Shown piece after piece: positions 50,757 through 58,449 of a stretch of DNA of 58,449 bases (position 1 is the first letter of the stretch; the number at the start of each line of letters is the position of its first letter). Made by a program: the position numbers and the translations under genes. Location: NCBI GenBank assembly GCA_002238645.1, contig MPMT01000025.1, forward strand, positions 1-58,449, given 5' to 3'. The stretch is from Alphaproteobacteria bacterium bin52 (lineage in GTDB: Bacteria > Pseudomonadota > Alphaproteobacteria > Thalassobaculales > Thalassobaculaceae). A model generated the notes under the pieces. That model searched no databases and had not been told where the DNA came from. It saw nothing but the letters and a program-made list of their open reading frames with translations.

Positions 50757-51095
50757 CTACAGGGCGATCTCGCCTTCCTCGCCCGTCCTGATCCGCACCG
50801 TCCGGCTGACGTCGAGCACAAACAGCTTGCCGTCGCCGATGCGTCCGGTTCGGGCCGAGGCCTGGATGGCCTCGATCACCCGGTCCTCGTCATCATCGCG
50901 GACCACGACCTCGATCTTGGTCTTGGGCACGAAATGCACGGTGTACTCGGCGCCGCGGTAGATTTCCCGGTGGCCGCCCTGGCGGCCGTATCCCTGGACC
51001 TCGCTCGCGGTCATTCCCTGGACCCCGATCCCGGCCAGCGCCTCGCGGACCGGATCGAGGCGGTGCGGTTGTATGACAGCGATGATGAGTTTCAT
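50757..51095 (-). CDS. glnK: Nitrogen regulatory protein P-II
   Basis: The 112-residue trimer-forming signal protein starts MKLIIAVIQPHRLDPVREAL. GYGRQGGHREIYRGAEYTVHF holds the T-loop with the uridylylated Tyr in RGAEY at about position 51. The signature ARTGRIGDGKLFVLDV binds ATP. It senses 2-oxoglutarate and glutamine status and can plug AmtB. It is downstream of amtB (28 bp), the reverse of the E. coli glnK-amtB order. GlnB versus GlnK cannot be settled by sequence alone, and linkage favours GlnK. Confidence 0.93.
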   Translation of the reverse strand: MKLIIAVIQPHRLDPVREALAGIGVQGMTASEVQGYGRQGGHREIYRGAEYTVHFVPKTKIEVVVRDDDEDRVIEAIQASARTGRIGDGKLFVLDVSRTVRIRTGEEGEIAL

Positions 51096-51123
51096 GCCAT
51101 GCTCCCGAATGTGACTGCGCGGC

Positions 51124-52437
51124 TCAGCTGAGGTCGTAGCCCCGTTCGCCATGCCCGGTTATGTCGAGGCCGTCGATCTCGTCTTCCGTCGAGACCCGCA
51201 GCCCGGTCGTGGCGGCCACGATCCGGGCGATGATGAAGGTCATGACCGCCGAGAGCGCAGTGACGGCGACAACGGCGATCAGCTGGGTCACGAGCTGGTC
51301 GCCGACCGAGACCCCTTCGGCGAGACCGAGCCCGCCCAGGCCCGGAAGCGCCAGGACCGCCACCAGCATCGTGCCGAGGACCCCGCCGACACCGTGAACG
51401 GCAAACACGTCGAGCGAGTCGTCGATGTTCAGTCCCTGCTTGATCCAGGTGGTGAACCACTGGCACAGCGCCCCCGCGAGCACGCCGATCACGATTGCGC
51501 CGAATGGTCCCACGAAGCCGGACGCCGGAGTGATGGCCGCCAGGCCGGCAACCATGCCAGTGACGATCCCGACCACGCTGGGCTTGCCGAACCGGTACCA
51601 CTCGATCGCGGCCCAGACCAGGGAGGCGGTCGCTGCCGAAACATGCGTGACCACCATCGCCATGCCGGCACCGCCGCCAGCGGACAGCGCGCTTCCGGCG
51701 TTGAACCCGAACCAGCCGACCCACAGCATGCAGGCTCCGACGACCGTCAGGCCGGGATTGTGCGGTGGACGCAGTTCGTTGGGGAATCCGCGCCGCGGCC
51801 CGAGCACCATGACCAGCACCAGCGCCGACACACCGGCTGTGGTGTGCACCACGATGCCGCCGGCAAAATCCATCACGCCCATGTCGGCAAGCCAGCCGCC
51901 GCCCCATACCCAGTGGCACGCCGGGGCGTACACCAGGATAAGCCAGAGCAGCGAGAACAGCAGGACGCCGGAGAACCGGATCCGCTCCGGAAAGGCGCCG
52001 ACGATGAGCGCCGGCGTGATGATGGCGAACGTCATCTGGAACATGAAGAACACGGTTTCCGGGATTGATCCCGCCATCGTGTCGGGACCGACGCCCGCGA
52101 GGAAGGACTTGCCAAGACCACCGATCACCGCGTGCACGCCGCCGCCGTCGCCGAATGCCAGGCTGTAGACCACCACCAGCCATGCGATCGAGGCCAGACA
52201 GGCGACCGAGAAACAGTGCATCAGCACGGAAAGCACGTTCCTGGACCTGACGAGGCCGGCATAGAACAGTGCCAGGCCCGGCAGTGTCATGAACAGCACC
52301 AGTGCCGTCGACGTCAGGATCCACGCGGTGTCACCACCGGACAGACCGTCGTCGGCGGAGGCATGGCCGGTTGCGAGCAGCACCGCCAGCAAGGTTGAAA
52401 GCCCGACACTCCTCCGGGCCGATCCGCAGGTCTTCAT
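51124..52437 (-). CDS. amtB: Ammonium transporter
   Basis: The 437-residue channel has a cleavable-looking signal (VGLSTLLAVLLATGHASA) and eleven hydrophobic segments. FYAGLVRSRNVLSVLMHCF is the first hallmark, DFAGGIVVHTTAGVSALVLV the Amt signature with the first pore His, and VFAVHGVGGVLGTMLVA contains the second pore His. It conducts ammonium across the inner membrane. ATG 52437 was chosen; the frame extends to 52497. Linkage to P-II supports nitrogen-regulated uptake, although no clear sigma-54 promoter was found. Confidence 0.95.
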   Translation of the reverse strand: MKTCGSARRSVGLSTLLAVLLATGHASADDGLSGGDTAWILTSTALVLFMTLPGLALFYAGLVRSRNVLSVLMHCFSVACLASIAWLVVVYSLAFGDGGGVHAVIGGLGKSFLAGVGPDTMAGSIPETVFFMFQMTFAIITPALIVGAFPERIRFSGVLLFSLLWLILVYAPACHWVWGGGWLADMGVMDFAGGIVVHTTAGVSALVLVMVLGPRRGFPNELRPPHNPGLTVVGACMLWVGWFGFNAGSALSAGGGAGMAMVVTHVSAATASLVWAAIEWYRFGKPSVVGIVTGMVAGLAAITPASGFVGPFGAIVIGVLAGALCQWFTTWIKQGLNIDDSLDVFAVHGVGGVLGTMLVAVLALPGLGGLGLAEGVSVGDQLVTQLIAVVAVTALSAVMTFIIARIVAATTGLRVSTEDEIDGLDITGHGERGYDLS

Positions 52438-52574
52438 GGCTCGAAGCCTCCTCGCTTCACCGCGTTCCGGCCGCCGAACATACAGGCATTTGCACACGAA
52501 GCAAGCACTGAAATAGTACTGCCTAAAACTTAATCATCATGACATCGCATGACCGAGCCTGTATGACCTGCGCC

Positions 52575-53234
52575 ATGGATTGGGACCTGGTGATCTTCGA
52601 CTGTGACGGGGTGCTCGTGGACAGCGAGCCGATCGCGCACCGCCTCCTTGTCCGGGCCCTGGACGAGGCCGGACTGCCCGGTGCGCGCGAGCACGACTAC
52701 GCCGCGTTCCTCGGCGGCAAGCTCACCGAGATCCGGTGTGCCATCGAGCAACGGTTTTCCCGGACATTGCCGGCGGACTGGGTGGAGCGGATCTACGAGC
52801 AGCAATTTGCCGCGTTCAGGCGGGAACTGGAGAAGATCGACGGGGTCGAGACCGTGCTCGATGCGCTTGACGCCGCATCGGTACCATACTGTGTGGGGTC
52901 CAACGGTCCGCCGGAAAAGATGGAGGTGACCCTGGGGCTCACAGGTCTCGCACCGCGGTTCTCCGGCCGGGTGTTCTCGGCCGACCACGTCGGGGTGCCG
53001 AAGCCTGCGCCCGACCTGTACCTACACTGTGCGGATCGGATGCGCGTGCGCCCGGCACGCTGTGCGGTGATCGAGGACAGCCCGCGCGGCGCCACCGCCG
53101 GCGTTGCCGCCGGAATGACCGTCTACGGGTTCGCGGCAGCGAGCGATGCCGTTGCATTGCGCAGGGCCGGGTGCCACGCCGTCTTCGACACCATGGCCGA
53201 CCTCGTCGGACTGCTCGGGTGTTCTCCCGCCTGA
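52575..53234 (+). CDS. HAD-superfamily hydrolase, subfamily IA (phosphoglucomutase/phosphatase-like)
   Basis: The protein of 219 residues has the nucleophile motif VIFDCDGVLVDSEPIAHR at residue 5, motif II CVGSNGPPEKM, the lysine of motif III in VGVPKPAPDLYLH and motif IV in CAVIEDSPRGATAGVAAG. It is a small-molecule phosphatase or phosphomutase. The cap domain fits the beta-phosphoglucomutase-like group. ATG 52575 is preferred; two upstream in-frame ATGs exist. It diverges from amtB and ends in the palindrome shared with the next gene. Confidence 0.88.
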   Translation: MDWDLVIFDCDGVLVDSEPIAHRLLVRALDEAGLPGAREHDYAAFLGGKLTEIRCAIEQRFSRTLPADWVERIYEQQFAAFRRELEKIDGVETVLDALDAASVPYCVGSNGPPEKMEVTLGLTGLAPRFSGRVFSADHVGVPKPAPDLYLHCADRMRVRPARCAVIEDSPRGATAGVAAGMTVYGFAAASDAVALRRAGCHAVFDTMADLVGLLGCSPA

Positions 53235-53243
53235 TCAGGCGGG
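53226..53243. terminator. Perfect palindrome spanning two convergent stop codons
   Basis: CCCGCC-TGATCA-GGCGGG is an 18-bp perfect palindrome. The central TGATCA is the TGA stop of the HAD gene directly abutting the TGA of the haloacid dehalogenase-like gene on the opposite strand. A bidirectional terminator built into the coding ends is likely, though no T run follows. Confidence 0.55.
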
Positions 53244-53993
53244 CGCGGCCCGACGCTCCGGGACCGACCGGACCGCCGTTGCCATCTCGGCGAGGCTGAA
53301 GAACAGGAAATCCGGCCGGTGCTGTTCCGCGACAACCGCGGTCGCACCCCAGTCGCCGCCTTCGGACAGGCGCTGCCGATCGATCCAGGCCGTCGCCAGT
53401 CCGAGCCGGGCGGCTGGCACCAGGTCATGGAACTGCGACTGGGCGGTGTGGAGAATGTCGCCCGGCGCAAGGCCGAAGTCGCGCTCGAGCCACTCGAGGA
53501 TCGCGTGGAACCCGCGCAGGTCCGGCTTGTAGCTGCCGACGTCCTCGGCCGTCATGACGCCGTCGAAGGTCACACCGAGGCGCGCGGCCGAGCCGGCAAA
53601 ACCGGCGCGGTCCACGTTGGAGAGCACGAACAGGTGATACCGCGTGGCGAGCAGGCGCAGCGCGGTAGCGCTGTCCTCGAAGGCCGGCCAGTCCGGAACC
53701 GACGCACCGAATGCCCGGTCCAGAGGCCCCGACGTCTCGAGCCCGAGAGCCGCGGCAATTTCCCGGTGCGCCCGCTCCAGGATCCCCGGATACGGACAGT
53801 CCGGGGTTTCCGCCTGCGCGTCCGATTCCGCGCGGCTGAAGGCTTGCAGCAGGGCGGAACGGGAGATGTCGGTGCGCCTGTTGGCCAGCAACAACGGCTG
53901 CGCCGCAGCCCAGATGCCACCCTCCCAGTCGATCAGGGTGCCGTAGCAGTCGAACACCAGGGCCCGGTACCGGGCCAGGTCGTCCCGTGACAT
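53235..53993 (-). CDS. Haloacid dehalogenase type II-like HAD hydrolase
   Basis: This 252-residue protein starts MSRDDLARYRALVFDCYGTLIDWEGGI, with the nucleophile Asp in LVFDCYGTLIDWE. HLFVLSNVDRAGF is motif II, VGSYKPDLRGFHAILEW carries the Lys, and ILHTAQSQFHDLVPA occupies the usual C-terminal position. These match the L-2-haloacid dehalogenase group, but many members are phosphatases, so the substrate is open. Its stop abuts the stop of the convergent HAD gene. Confidence 0.85.
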   Translation of the reverse strand: MSRDDLARYRALVFDCYGTLIDWEGGIWAAAQPLLLANRRTDISRSALLQAFSRAESDAQAETPDCPYPGILERAHREIAAALGLETSGPLDRAFGASVPDWPAFEDSATALRLLATRYHLFVLSNVDRAGFAGSAARLGVTFDGVMTAEDVGSYKPDLRGFHAILEWLERDFGLAPGDILHTAQSQFHDLVPAARLGLATAWIDRQRLSEGGDWGATAVVAEQHRPDFLFFSLAEMATAVRSVPERRAAPA

Positions 53994-54082
53994 GATGCGC
54001 AAGACCTCAAGATTGCGGTGGCGCCTTGACGCCGAAGGTCCCAGACTGTCGGTCACCCTGATCGTTGCGACAAGAGGCAGTC

Positions 54083-55039
54083 ATGGCAATGGATCCCTCC
54101 GCGCTCGAGAAGATGCAGCGGCCCCGCTACCTTGGCATGCCGACCTTCATGCGAGCACCGGCGCATGACGGTCCGGCCGGGCTCGACATCGCCATGATCG
54201 GCGTCCCTTACGACGGAGGTGTCACCAACAGGCCGGGCGCGCGGCACGGGCCGCGCGAGGTCCGCAACCAGTCCTCGCTGATGCGGCTGGTCAACCAGGC
54301 AACCGGGGTCGAACCCTATTCACTGGCGACGGTCGGCGACATTGGGGATGTCTTCATCGAGCGGCCGTTCCACCTCGAATCGTCGCACGAGGAGATCCGC
54401 CGCGCCTTCGAGCCGATCATGGAGGCCGGCGCCGTACCGCTCGCCGTCGGCGGCGACCACTCGATCTCGCTGCCGATCCTGCGCGTCGTCGGCGCCGATC
54501 GACCGGTCGGTCTTGTCCACATCGACGCGCATTGCGATACCGGTGACGGCCATCTCGGTTCGCGGTTCCACCACGGGGCCCCGTTCTCCCGCGCGGTCGA
54601 CGAAGGAGTCCTCGACCCGGAACGCACCGTGCAGATCGGCATCCGCGGGGCGCTCAACGACCCGGATCAATGGAAGTTCAGCTACGATCACGGCATGCGC
54701 GTGATCCACATGCACGAGGCCCGCGAGATGGGACTCGATGCCGTCATCGCCGAGGCCCGCCGGGTCGTCGGAGACGGCCCCACCTACCTCTCCTTCGACA
54801 TCGATGCGCTCGACCCGGCCTACGCGCCGGGAACCGGCACCCCGGAGATCGGCGGGTTCACCTCGTTCGAGGGCCAGGTGCTGGTCCGCGGCATGGCCGG
54901 GCTGAACCTGGTCGGGGCCGACCTGGTCGAGGTCGCCCCGCCGTTCGACCCCTCCGGCGTGACTGCGCTCACCGGCGCGACACTGATGTTCGAGATCATC
55001 TGCATCCTGTCGCAGGTCATCGCGTCGCGGCGGGGGTGA
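54083..55039 (+). CDS. Agmatinase/guanidinobutyrase-family ureohydrolase
   Basis: The 318-residue enzyme removes urea from a guanidino compound using two manganese ions. The metal ligands are in VGGDHSISLPILR, HIDAHCDTGDG and LSFDIDALDPAYAPGTGTPE. The N-terminus contains IGVPYDGGVTNRPGARHGPREVR, the arginase-family substrate-entry segment. ATG 54083 is preferred over the TTG at 54065. Whether agmatine, guanidinobutyrate or another guanidine is used cannot be read from sequence. It converges on pxpA with a 23-bp overlap. Confidence 0.92.
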   Translation: MAMDPSALEKMQRPRYLGMPTFMRAPAHDGPAGLDIAMIGVPYDGGVTNRPGARHGPREVRNQSSLMRLVNQATGVEPYSLATVGDIGDVFIERPFHLESSHEEIRRAFEPIMEAGAVPLAVGGDHSISLPILRVVGADRPVGLVHIDAHCDTGDGHLGSRFHHGAPFSRAVDEGVLDPERTVQIGIRGALNDPDQWKFSYDHGMRVIHMHEAREMGLDAVIAEARRVVGDGPTYLSFDIDALDPAYAPGTGTPEIGGFTSFEGQVLVRGMAGLNLVGADLVEVAPPFDPSGVTALTGATLMFEIICILSQVIASRRG

Positions 55040-55826
55040 TGCCGAGGGCCGGCAGCGGCACGACATCGACACCGGCATTCTCAAGGACAGCCCTCACCGC
55101 GCCGGCCACGGCCGGTCCGGTGGGTTCGTCGCCGTGGATGCAGATCGTCCTGGCATCGACGGGGATCTCCTTGCCGCCGGTGGACACCACGATCCCGTCC
55201 ACCACCATGCGCCTGACCTGTTCCGCCGCCTGCTGGGGTTCGCGGATCATGGCGTTGTCGAGCCTGCGGCTGGTCATCAGTCCGTCGTCTGCATAGGTCC
55301 GGTCGGCATAGGTTTCCGATGCGACGGCAAGGCCCGCGTCCACACCGGCCCGGAACAGCGCCGATCCGGAGACCGCAACCAGGATCAGCGAGGCATCGAC
55401 GGCGCGGACCGCACGCGTGATCGCACCGGCGATGTCATCGCGTTCGCTCGCCATGTTGTTGAGCGCTCCGTGCGGCTTCACGTGGGTCACTGACGTCCCC
55501 GCAGTTGCCGCCATCCCCTGCAGCGCGCCGATCTGGTAGGCCGTCATCGCCTCGATGTCCGCCATCGCCATCTCGATGCGCCGCCTTCCGAACCCCCACA
55601 GGTCGTTGAAACCGGGATGGGCGCCGATGCTGACGCCGCGGGCGACCGCGCCGCGGATCACCCGGTTCATGACGATCGGATCGCCGGCATGGAAGCCGCA
55701 GGCGACATTTGCCGAAGTAACGAGATCGAGCATCGCCTCGTCATCGCCGATGTCCCAGGCCCCGAAACCCTCGGCCATGTCCGCATTCAGGTCGACCGCC
55801 GCGCGGTCGGATCCGGTGTCCGGCAT
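55017..55826 (-). CDS. pxpA: 5-oxoprolinase subunit A (LamB/YcsF family)
   Basis: This 269-residue protein starts near VDLNADMAEGFGAWDIGDDE and carries SANVACGFHAGDP, IGAHPGFNDLWGFGRR and VTHVKPHGALNNMA. These are the signatures of PxpA, which with PxpB and PxpC hydrolyses 5-oxoproline at the cost of ATP. PxpB and PxpC are not beside it here. ATG 55826 fits the family's start. The overlap with the ureohydrolase means both 3' ends encode two proteins on opposite strands. Confidence 0.92.
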   Translation of the reverse strand: MPDTGSDRAAVDLNADMAEGFGAWDIGDDEAMLDLVTSANVACGFHAGDPIVMNRVIRGAVARGVSIGAHPGFNDLWGFGRRRIEMAMADIEAMTAYQIGALQGMAATAGTSVTHVKPHGALNNMASERDDIAGAITRAVRAVDASLILVAVSGSALFRAGVDAGLAVASETYADRTYADDGLMTSRRLDNAMIREPQQAAEQVRRMVVDGIVVSTGGKEIPVDARTICIHGDEPTGPAVAGAVRAVLENAGVDVVPLPALGITPAATR

Positions 55827-56100
55827 CCCCTCTCTCCTGTTGCTGTCCCGGGCCCGCGAACGCCCGTCACCCACTATAGGTCCGCACCGCACCGGTATGG
55901 AACCGGCGGGACGCCGTGGTCCCGCCCCGTCCGGATGACCGACGGCCATCCGGAGCCGGAGGTACCTGCAATCGCGCCGGACATAATGAGGATTAAACCG
56001 GAATACCGCATATAGCAATGCATATTATCGATTAATTTGTATAGTTAATGCAAAAATAGCAGTATATTGCATTATTTTGTGTCGTGAAGGAACCGGACAC
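55827..56100. other. AT-rich spacer upstream of the RloA-type ATPase
   Basis: From 55980 to 56095 the DNA turns strongly AT-rich (ATTAAACC, TATAGCAATG, ATTAATTTG, TATAGTTAATG), in contrast to its GC-rich surroundings. It lies directly before the ATPase start and must contain its promoter. The abrupt change suggests acquisition with the gene. Confidence 0.5.
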
Positions 56101-57243
56101 ATGCTGCTCCGCTTCGGTGTCGAGAACCACCTCTGCTTTCGCGAACGGCAGGACCTCGGCTTCGAGGCCTCGTCGCTGAAGGATGTCGACGAGGGACTGG
56201 TCGGCTGCGAGGCGGCGTACAGCGGTGCGGTTGTGCCCGCTGTGCTGGTCTACGGCGCCAACGGATCCGGAAAGACCAGCCTGCTTGGCGCGGCGTCGGC
56301 CATGAAGGACCTGGTGATGCAGTCCCGGGCGGGAACGGTCGACGGTGCGCAGCCATCGCCAAGCCCATTCCTGTTGGATGCAGGGTGGTCCGCGAAACCC
56401 TCCGGCTTCGAAATCGACCTGGTGATCGGTGCCGTCCGCTACCACTACGGTCTTGAAGTCAGGAACGGGACGATCGCGTCGGAGTGGCTGTACGAGATTC
56501 CGAAGGCGCACGGTCGCAAGCTCTTCGAGCGCGACGGTCAGGTCTTCGAGTTCGGGCGCTGGCTGAAGGGACAGAACCGGGCCATTTCCAGGCTGACCAG
56601 CCCGGACAGCCCGTTCCTGTCAGCCGCCGCCCATGCCGGGCACGGCCAGCTTTCGCCGGTGCACCGGTACTTCGGGAACATGGCCTTCATCGGCCCGCCG
56701 GCGGCACCGGACGTCCCCGTTCGCCTGGCCGCGGCCGGGCCGGACCGCCGGGTCATCGATTTCCTGCAATCCGTTGATACCGGGATTGTCGGGTACCGGA
56801 GCGGGGAAGCCGGCGGGGTCGAGTTTGCCCACCGCGGCAGGGGCGGAAAGGCCGTGTATCTCGACATGGACCGGGAGAGTTCCGGCACCCGCCGCCTGCT
56901 GGTCATTCTGGACCGCGTGTTCAGGGCCCTGGACGGCGGACATCCCGTCTTCATCGACGGGCTCGATACGGGCCTGCATCCCCATGCCGGCGAGGCCGTC
57001 CTGCGACTGTTCTGCAGCCCGCGGTCAAACCGCAACGGCGCGCAACTCGTAGCGACGACCCACGACACGCACCTGATGAAATCACCGGTGCTTCGTCGCG
57101 ACCAGCTATGGTTTGCGGAAAAGAACCAGGACGGCGCCACGGATCTCTATTCCCTCACGGACCTGCAGACACGCAAAGGGGACAACCTCGAACTGGGATA
57201 CCTGCAGGGACGGTACGGAGCGATCCCGCGCGGCGGTTCCTGA
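56101..57243 (+). CDS. AAA ATPase of the RloA type (COG1106), orphan
   Basis: The 380-residue protein starts at ATG 56101 after GAAGGA. The N-terminus MLLRFGVENHLCFRERQDL is typical. Walker A is VYGANGSGKTSLLGA near residue 52, ESSGTRRLLVILD is the signature loop, and VATTHDTHLM is the H-loop. The C-terminus has RRDQLWFAEKNQDG, then LYSLTDLQTRKGDN, ending YLQGRYGAIP, which is diagnostic of this family. Walker B reads PVFIDGLDTGLHP, where DE is expected, so the catalytic Glu is replaced by Gly. Relatives usually pair with RloB in anti-phage or retron-type systems. No RloB follows, only a phyH remnant. Confidence 0.85.
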   Translation: MLLRFGVENHLCFRERQDLGFEASSLKDVDEGLVGCEAAYSGAVVPAVLVYGANGSGKTSLLGAASAMKDLVMQSRAGTVDGAQPSPSPFLLDAGWSAKPSGFEIDLVIGAVRYHYGLEVRNGTIASEWLYEIPKAHGRKLFERDGQVFEFGRWLKGQNRAISRLTSPDSPFLSAAAHAGHGQLSPVHRYFGNMAFIGPPAAPDVPVRLAAAGPDRRVIDFLQSVDTGIVGYRSGEAGGVEFAHRGRGGKAVYLDMDRESSGTRRLLVILDRVFRALDGGHPVFIDGLDTGLHPHAGEAVLRLFCSPRSNRNGAQLVATTHDTHLMKSPVLRRDQLWFAEKNQDGATDLYSLTDLQTRKGDNLELGYLQGRYGAIPRGGS

Positions 57244-57558
57244 GCTTAACATCTTCCCCGGCCTTCAGGATCGACTCGAACACCTCGTCCTCGTACAGGA
57301 GGTAGTGGGCCAGGGACACGCCGTTCCACGCTTAGGCGGTCTCGCTCTCGATGTCCACGGGCATGCCGGACATGCGCTCCATGACGCGCACGACGGCTTC
57401 CCGAGCCCGGGCGCCCTGGTCGGGGCGTCGATGGCACCCTTGACCGTCGTGCAGCCGATGGCGTCGATTTCGGCCACGTTGGTCTCGAGTCCGAGTTCCC
57501 GGATCTCGGCCAGCGTCCTGTCCCGCGCTTCCCGGTCCGGTTTGACGGTCGTCATCAT
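57244..57558 (-). pseudogene. Phytanoyl-CoA dioxygenase-family (PhyH) N-terminal remnant
   Basis: The minus strand from ATG 57558 reads VKPDREARDRTLAEIRELGL, then ETNVAEIDAIGCTTVKGAIDAP. After a frameshift near 57420 it reads RAREAVVRVMERMSGMPVDI, an in-frame TAA at 57334-57332, then WNGVSLAHYLLYEDEVFESIL. The order matches the N-terminus of PhyH-like Fe(II)/2-oxoglutarate dioxygenases. The catalytic core is missing because similarity ends at the ATPase gene. It is a remnant truncated probably by arrival of the ATPase segment. Confidence 0.65.
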
Positions 57559-57755
57559 CCTGCGGTGGCGTTGCGCCCTGGCCGCCCGGGTGCGGTCTCA
57601 GTCGGTGGATTGCGCTTCGGCCCTGGCCTTCCTCCTGCCGTGTCTGCCGAACCCGATGCTGCCCGTAGCGTAATGCACGTGCACGACACCGGAACGTGTC
57701 ACCGGAGTGTCACCCGGACTGCCTAGAATTGCCGGAGCAACCGCGCAGAGCCAGC

Positions 57756-58449
57756 ATGAGGTACGACAAGGCAATGAACGACCCGCCGAAGGCGCACTAC
57801 CGGACCATCTTCCTCTCCGACGTCCACCTGGGCACGAAGGGCTGCCAGGCGAACCGGCTCGATCACTTCCTCAAGCATCACGACTGCGAGACCCTCTACC
57901 TGGTCGGCGACATCGTGGACGGCTGGCGGCTCAGATCGAACTTCTACTGGCCGCAGGCGCACAACAATGTCCTGCGCCGTTTCCTCACCCTCATGAAGCG
58001 CGGCACGCGCATCGTCTTCGTCACCGGCAACCACGACGAGTTCCTGCGCAAGTACTCCGACATGGAGATAGGCAATCTCCGCCTTGCCGATCAGGCCGTC
58101 CACGAAACGGCGGACGGACGGCGCCTGCTGGTCGTGCACGGGGACCAGTTCGACGTGATCACCCGTTACCACCGCTGGCTCGCGTTCCTGGGCGACATCG
58201 GCTACCACCTGCTCCTGCGGCTGAACCGGATCCTCAACGCGGTGCGCGCCCGGTGCGGATACGGCTACTGGTCGCTGTCCGCGTGGATCAAGCGGCGCGT
58301 GAAGCGGGCGGTCAACTACGTGAGCGACTTCGAGGAAGCGGTGGCCCACCAGTGCCGGCGACGGAAACTCGACGGCGTGGTGTGCGGACACATCCACCAC
58401 GCGGAGATCACGGACTACGACGGCGTGACCTACATGAACTGCGGCGACT
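57756..58449 (+). CDS. UDP-2,3-diacylglucosamine diphosphatase-like metallophosphoesterase (partial)
   Basis: The gene is open from ATG 57756 to the window edge (231 codons). Calcineurin-type motifs are complete up to the edge: FLSDVHLGTKG, LVGDIVDGWRLR, VTGNHDEFLRKYSD, VVHGDQFDVITRYHRW and VVCGHIHHAEI. This group includes LpxH-like enzymes that remove UMP from UDP-diacylglucosamine in lipid A synthesis, which implies a Gram-negative envelope. An in-frame ATG at 57774 is an alternative start. Only the C-terminus is lost. Confidence 0.88.
   Translation, partial: MRYDKAMNDPPKAHYRTIFLSDVHLGTKGCQANRLDHFLKHHDCETLYLVGDIVDGWRLRSNFYWPQAHNNVLRRFLTLMKRGTRIVFVTGNHDEFLRKYSDMEIGNLRLADQAVHETADGRRLLVVHGDQFDVITRYHRWLAFLGDIGYHLLLRLNRILNAVRARCGYGYWSLSAWIKRRVKRAVNYVSDFEEAVAHQCRRRKLDGVVCGHIHHAEITDYDGVTYMNCGD

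Noticed and set aside
52438..52574. Sigma-54 promoter upstream of amtB
   Set aside because: No segment matched the TGGC-N-TTGC pattern with the right spacing.

Overview
The window is high-GC Gram-negative chromosome, most likely from an alphaproteobacterium of the Rhodospirillales type. This rests on the contiguous dnaA-dnaN-recF-gyrB set, an atpHAGDC operon lacking the b subunits, an LpxH-like lipid A hydrolase, and protein sequences that look alphaproteobacterial. No rRNA gene or intact tRNA gene was found, and a finer taxonomic placement is not supported.

Layout. Positions 1-1592 are the right edge of an integrated element: the end of an IS21-family insertion sequence, a tyrosine integrase whose stop codon lies inside the IS terminal repeat, and a displaced 3' half of a tRNA-Arg gene as the attachment scar. 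Positions 2.6-6.7 kb hold an N-formylglutamate amidohydrolase, pyrE, a short PuuD-like membrane protein, a decayed tnpB and a small membrane protein. From 6.7 to 13.0 kb gyrB, recF, dnaN and dnaA all run leftward. The AT-rich gap at 12970-13692, with a perfect DnaA box, is the best candidate for oriC. To its right, tkt, gap, class I fba, thiE, a DUF350 protein, a DUF3883 nuclease-like protein, a polysaccharide deacetylase and a Tat-exported PhoX-like protein run rightward, so genes on both flanks point away from the proposed origin.

From 23 to 32.6 kb everything runs leftward: a GMC oxidoreductase, a possible 29-residue membrane peptide, ATP synthase F1 (atpHAGDC) and priA. The stretch 33-37.3 kb is accessory. 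An intact stand-alone tnpB has disrupted a GIY-YIG-like gene, followed by a glycerophosphodiester phosphodiesterase and about 1.5 kb of decayed sequence with an antitoxin (DUF2384) remnant. Next come a hydantoinase/oxoprolinase pair (hyuA-hyuB), a metal-permease-like protein and a TPR protein.

Positions 44.7-50.6 kb form a tightly packed six-gene leftward operon: enoyl-CoA hydratase, a CoA-binding domain fused to O-acetylhomoserine sulfhydrylase, a MetE-like zinc thiol methyl- or alkyltransferase, a carboxymuconolactone decarboxylase-like protein, an SMP-30 lactonase and a nitroreductase. It looks like an undescribed pathway in sulfur or thiol-conjugate metabolism and is the most interesting coding region here. 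The rest holds amtB-glnK, two HAD hydrolases whose convergent stop codons share a perfect palindrome, an agmatinase-like ureohydrolase, pxpA, an orphan RloA-type ATPase with an altered Walker B motif next to a phyH pseudogene, and the start of an LpxH-like gene that runs off the right edge.
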